Source: Nocardioides turkmenicus (GTDB taxonomy: Bacteria > Actinomycetota > Actinomycetes > Propionibacteriales > Nocardioidaceae). Taken from it: a stretch of 48,988 nt of DNA. Each line of letters opens with the position of its first letter. Position 1 is the stretch's first letter. The translations under genes and the position numbers were made by a program. Shown piece by piece: positions 47,961-48,988 of this stretch. The notes beneath the pieces were generated by a model, which saw only the letters and a program-made list of their open reading frames with translations, searched no databases and had not been told where the DNA came from. Where the stretch lies: positions 1 through 48,988 of the forward strand of contig NZ_JAALAA010000030.1 of the NCBI RefSeq assembly GCF_011045035.1, in the 5' to 3' direction.

Positions 47961-48329
47961 ATGATTCCCGGATTCCGCTACATCGTCGACGACATCCCTG
48001 CCGCCGTCGCCTTCTACCGTGAGCTCGGGTTCGAGGACGTCGGGCCCAGGGCGGGCGGCTTCGCCATGCTCGAGGGCCGTGGGCTCAGGCTGATGCTGAA
48101 CAGTCCCGGCGCGGGTGGTGCCGGCCATGCTGCCGACGACGGCTCGATGCCGACCCCTGGCGGGTGGGGCCGTATCCAGCTCGAGGTGTCCGACGTGGAC
48201 GAGGAGCTACGCCGTCTGAGCGACGCCGGCGTACGCGTGCGGACCAGTCGCATCGACGGCCGGGGCGGCGCCCAGGCCGTGATCGAGGACCCGGCCGGCA
48301 ACCCGGTCGAGCTGTTCGCGCCAGCCTGA
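47961..48329 (+). CDS. VOC (glyoxalase-fold) family protein
   Basis: 122 residues with GAGGAGA upstream. FRYIVDDIPAAVAFYRELGFED, RLMLNSPGAGG, then IQLEVSDVDEELRRLSDAGV and EDPAGNPVELF: a full single-domain VOC fold with the usual C-terminal Glu ligand. Likely a bleomycin-type binding protein or small-molecule lyase. Controlled by the divergent TetR. Confidence 0.9.
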   Translation: MIPGFRYIVDDIPAAVAFYRELGFEDVGPRAGGFAMLEGRGLRLMLNSPGAGGAGHAADDGSMPTPGGWGRIQLEVSDVDEELRRLSDAGVRVRTSRIDGRGGAQAVIEDPAGNPVELFAPA

Positions 48330-48440
48330 CCAGGGGTTACAGGGCCCGTGGGGCTGTGTGCGGCAAACGGACTGCGGGCCTTGTCTCGGGGGTCTACAGT
48401 GGAGGCCAGGACATCGCACGAAAAAACTTGCTCTGACGAT

Positions 48441-48469
48441 TTGAAACGGCGTCAGGGTGTGTGTAGTGT
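48441..48469 (+). promoter_or_regulatory. Sigma-70 type promoter
   Basis: TTGAAA (48441-48446), 17-bp spacer, TAGTGT (48464-48469) preceded by TGTG. Close to the consensus for the housekeeping sigma factor; probably the most upstream rrn promoter. Confidence 0.65.
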
Positions 48470-48684
48470 TCTCCGAGTCGCCAGGGTGCGGCGGGAAGCA
48501 AGCGCGAGTCTTCGGGCGGGCTTCCGGCCCCGGAGCGGCCACCTCCACTCTTCGAGCATCGCTCGAGCCAGGGTGTTCTAGATGTTGATCTTCGAATCGA
48601 CGACGGAACCTCAGCCGGATCTGGTTCAGCCAGGTCGGCTCGGTCATGGGTGGGCAGGTTTGAGCGATAAACACCGCGGGTTTC

Positions 48685-48988
48685 CCGAATTGGTGATTAG
48701 AGCAAAAGCCACTAAGGTCCTCCAGGACTGAGGCGGATAAAGCTTCGAACTTTCAGCGAAAAGGTGCGAAACGCGCCGAATTGCGAAAGCGAGAAAGACT
48801 CCGCTAAAGTCGGGAAAGACGAAGCAGAGAAACAGTTGCTAATCCGGCAGAAAGCGCGAATAGCGCCGAGTTGGAGAAGCGAGAGTGGCTCTGATAAAGT
48901 CTGCGAGGCAGGACCGGCCAGAGGGTCTGGAGCTGGTAAGGAAGCGCGGTTAGCGCCGAATTGCTGAAGCGAAAGAGAGCCTGGTAGG
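48685..48988 (+). repeat. Phased array of rrn-type promoter units (90-bp period)
   Basis: Units begin at GCGCCGA at 48773, 48863 and 48953, exactly 90 bp apart. Each continues with TTG and GAAGCGA-like sequence; the first two end in TAAAGT (48805-48810 and 48895-48900) with an 18-bp spacer from the TTG hexamer. A weaker unit lies at 48685-48718 (TTGGTG, 17 bp, TAAGGT), 91 bp before. The last unit is cut by the window edge. Confidence 0.85.

Larger units (their letters stand above)
48330..48988 (+). other. Non-coding leader of a probable rRNA operon
   Basis: 660 bp without a credible gene. AT content rises towards the right. It holds one isolated promoter and an array of phased promoter units, plus GC-rich hairpin-forming sequence at about 48480-48580. 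The pattern is that of an actinobacterial 16S rRNA upstream region; the 16S gene itself would lie beyond the edge. Confidence 0.7.

Overview
The window is GC-rich actinobacterial chromosome. Codon use, GTG and TTG starts, dense TetR/MerR/HxlR/IclR/XRE regulators, an IdeR-type iron box, a CRP/GlxR-type site and TAT/Sec-exported proteins all fit Actinomycetota. The gene style and frequent GTACG words suggest a Nocardioides-like member of the Nocardioidaceae, but that placement is an inference. There is no phage, insertion sequence or CRISPR array, and no RNA gene lies fully inside, although the right edge looks like the promoter region of an rRNA operon.

Left end (1-4.7 kb, minus strand): a truncated repeat-bearing secreted protein, a Ser/Thr/Pro-rich secreted protein translationally coupled to an M23 (LytM) peptidase, and a 774-bp upstream region with a paired direct repeat. 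4.7-7.0 kb is a copper module (YcnI, then a CopC-CopD fusion). 7.0-10.7 kb holds a GNAT enzyme and a 1,008-residue secreted PA14/sugar-dehydrogenase/CBM/DUF1080 protein. 10.7-13.2 kb holds small housekeeping-type genes (DUF998, TetR, DUF1992, DUF1801).

13.2-16.0 kb is an accessory patch. It has a frameshifted methyltransferase, degraded remnants of a duplicated DUF6879/XRE pair, and the intact three-gene set (small CxxxxC protein, DUF6879, XRE-DUF5753). 16-25.3 kb carries TetR genes, an ArsI-like lyase beside a flavin-barrel protein, an imine-reductase-like dehydrogenase, a TetR-lpd operon, an SGNH hydrolase, a YkgJ/pentapeptide fusion, and a MerR-alcohol dehydrogenase operon whose promoter contains an 18-bp perfect palindrome. 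25.3-27.0 kb carries an orphan YezG-type immunity gene and a VapBC45-like toxin-antitoxin pair with a strong operator palindrome. 27.0-30.4 kb is a DrrAB-type efflux operon with MerR, then a coupled SRPBCC-ArsR pair.

30.5-33.0 kb is a large exported surface protein broken by a frameshift. 33.1-38.1 kb is a glycerol locus: iclR and one glycerol kinase run left, and glpF and a second glycerol kinase run right, from a shared control region. 38.2-41.6 kb holds two small genes, a bfd-bfr iron-storage operon behind an iron box, a Baeyer-Villiger-type monooxygenase and a Tudor-like protein. 41.6-44.5 kb couples a TAT-exported flavin amine oxidase to an exported RidA protein, beside a diamine acetyltransferase. 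44.5-48.3 kb holds divergent regulator/enzyme pairs (NmrA-like/HxlR, HxlR/DHFR-like plus PPOX-like, TetR/VOC), each with a visible operator. The last 660 bp are non-coding and hold a promoter plus an array of near-identical promoter units with a 90-bp period, stopping where a 16S rRNA gene would be expected to follow.

The most notable items are the TAT oxidase/exported RidA pair, the DUF6879-XRE module with its decayed copy, the bfd promoter with an iron box four bases from the start codon, the nested hairpin between iclR and the second glycerol kinase, and the phased rrn promoter array.
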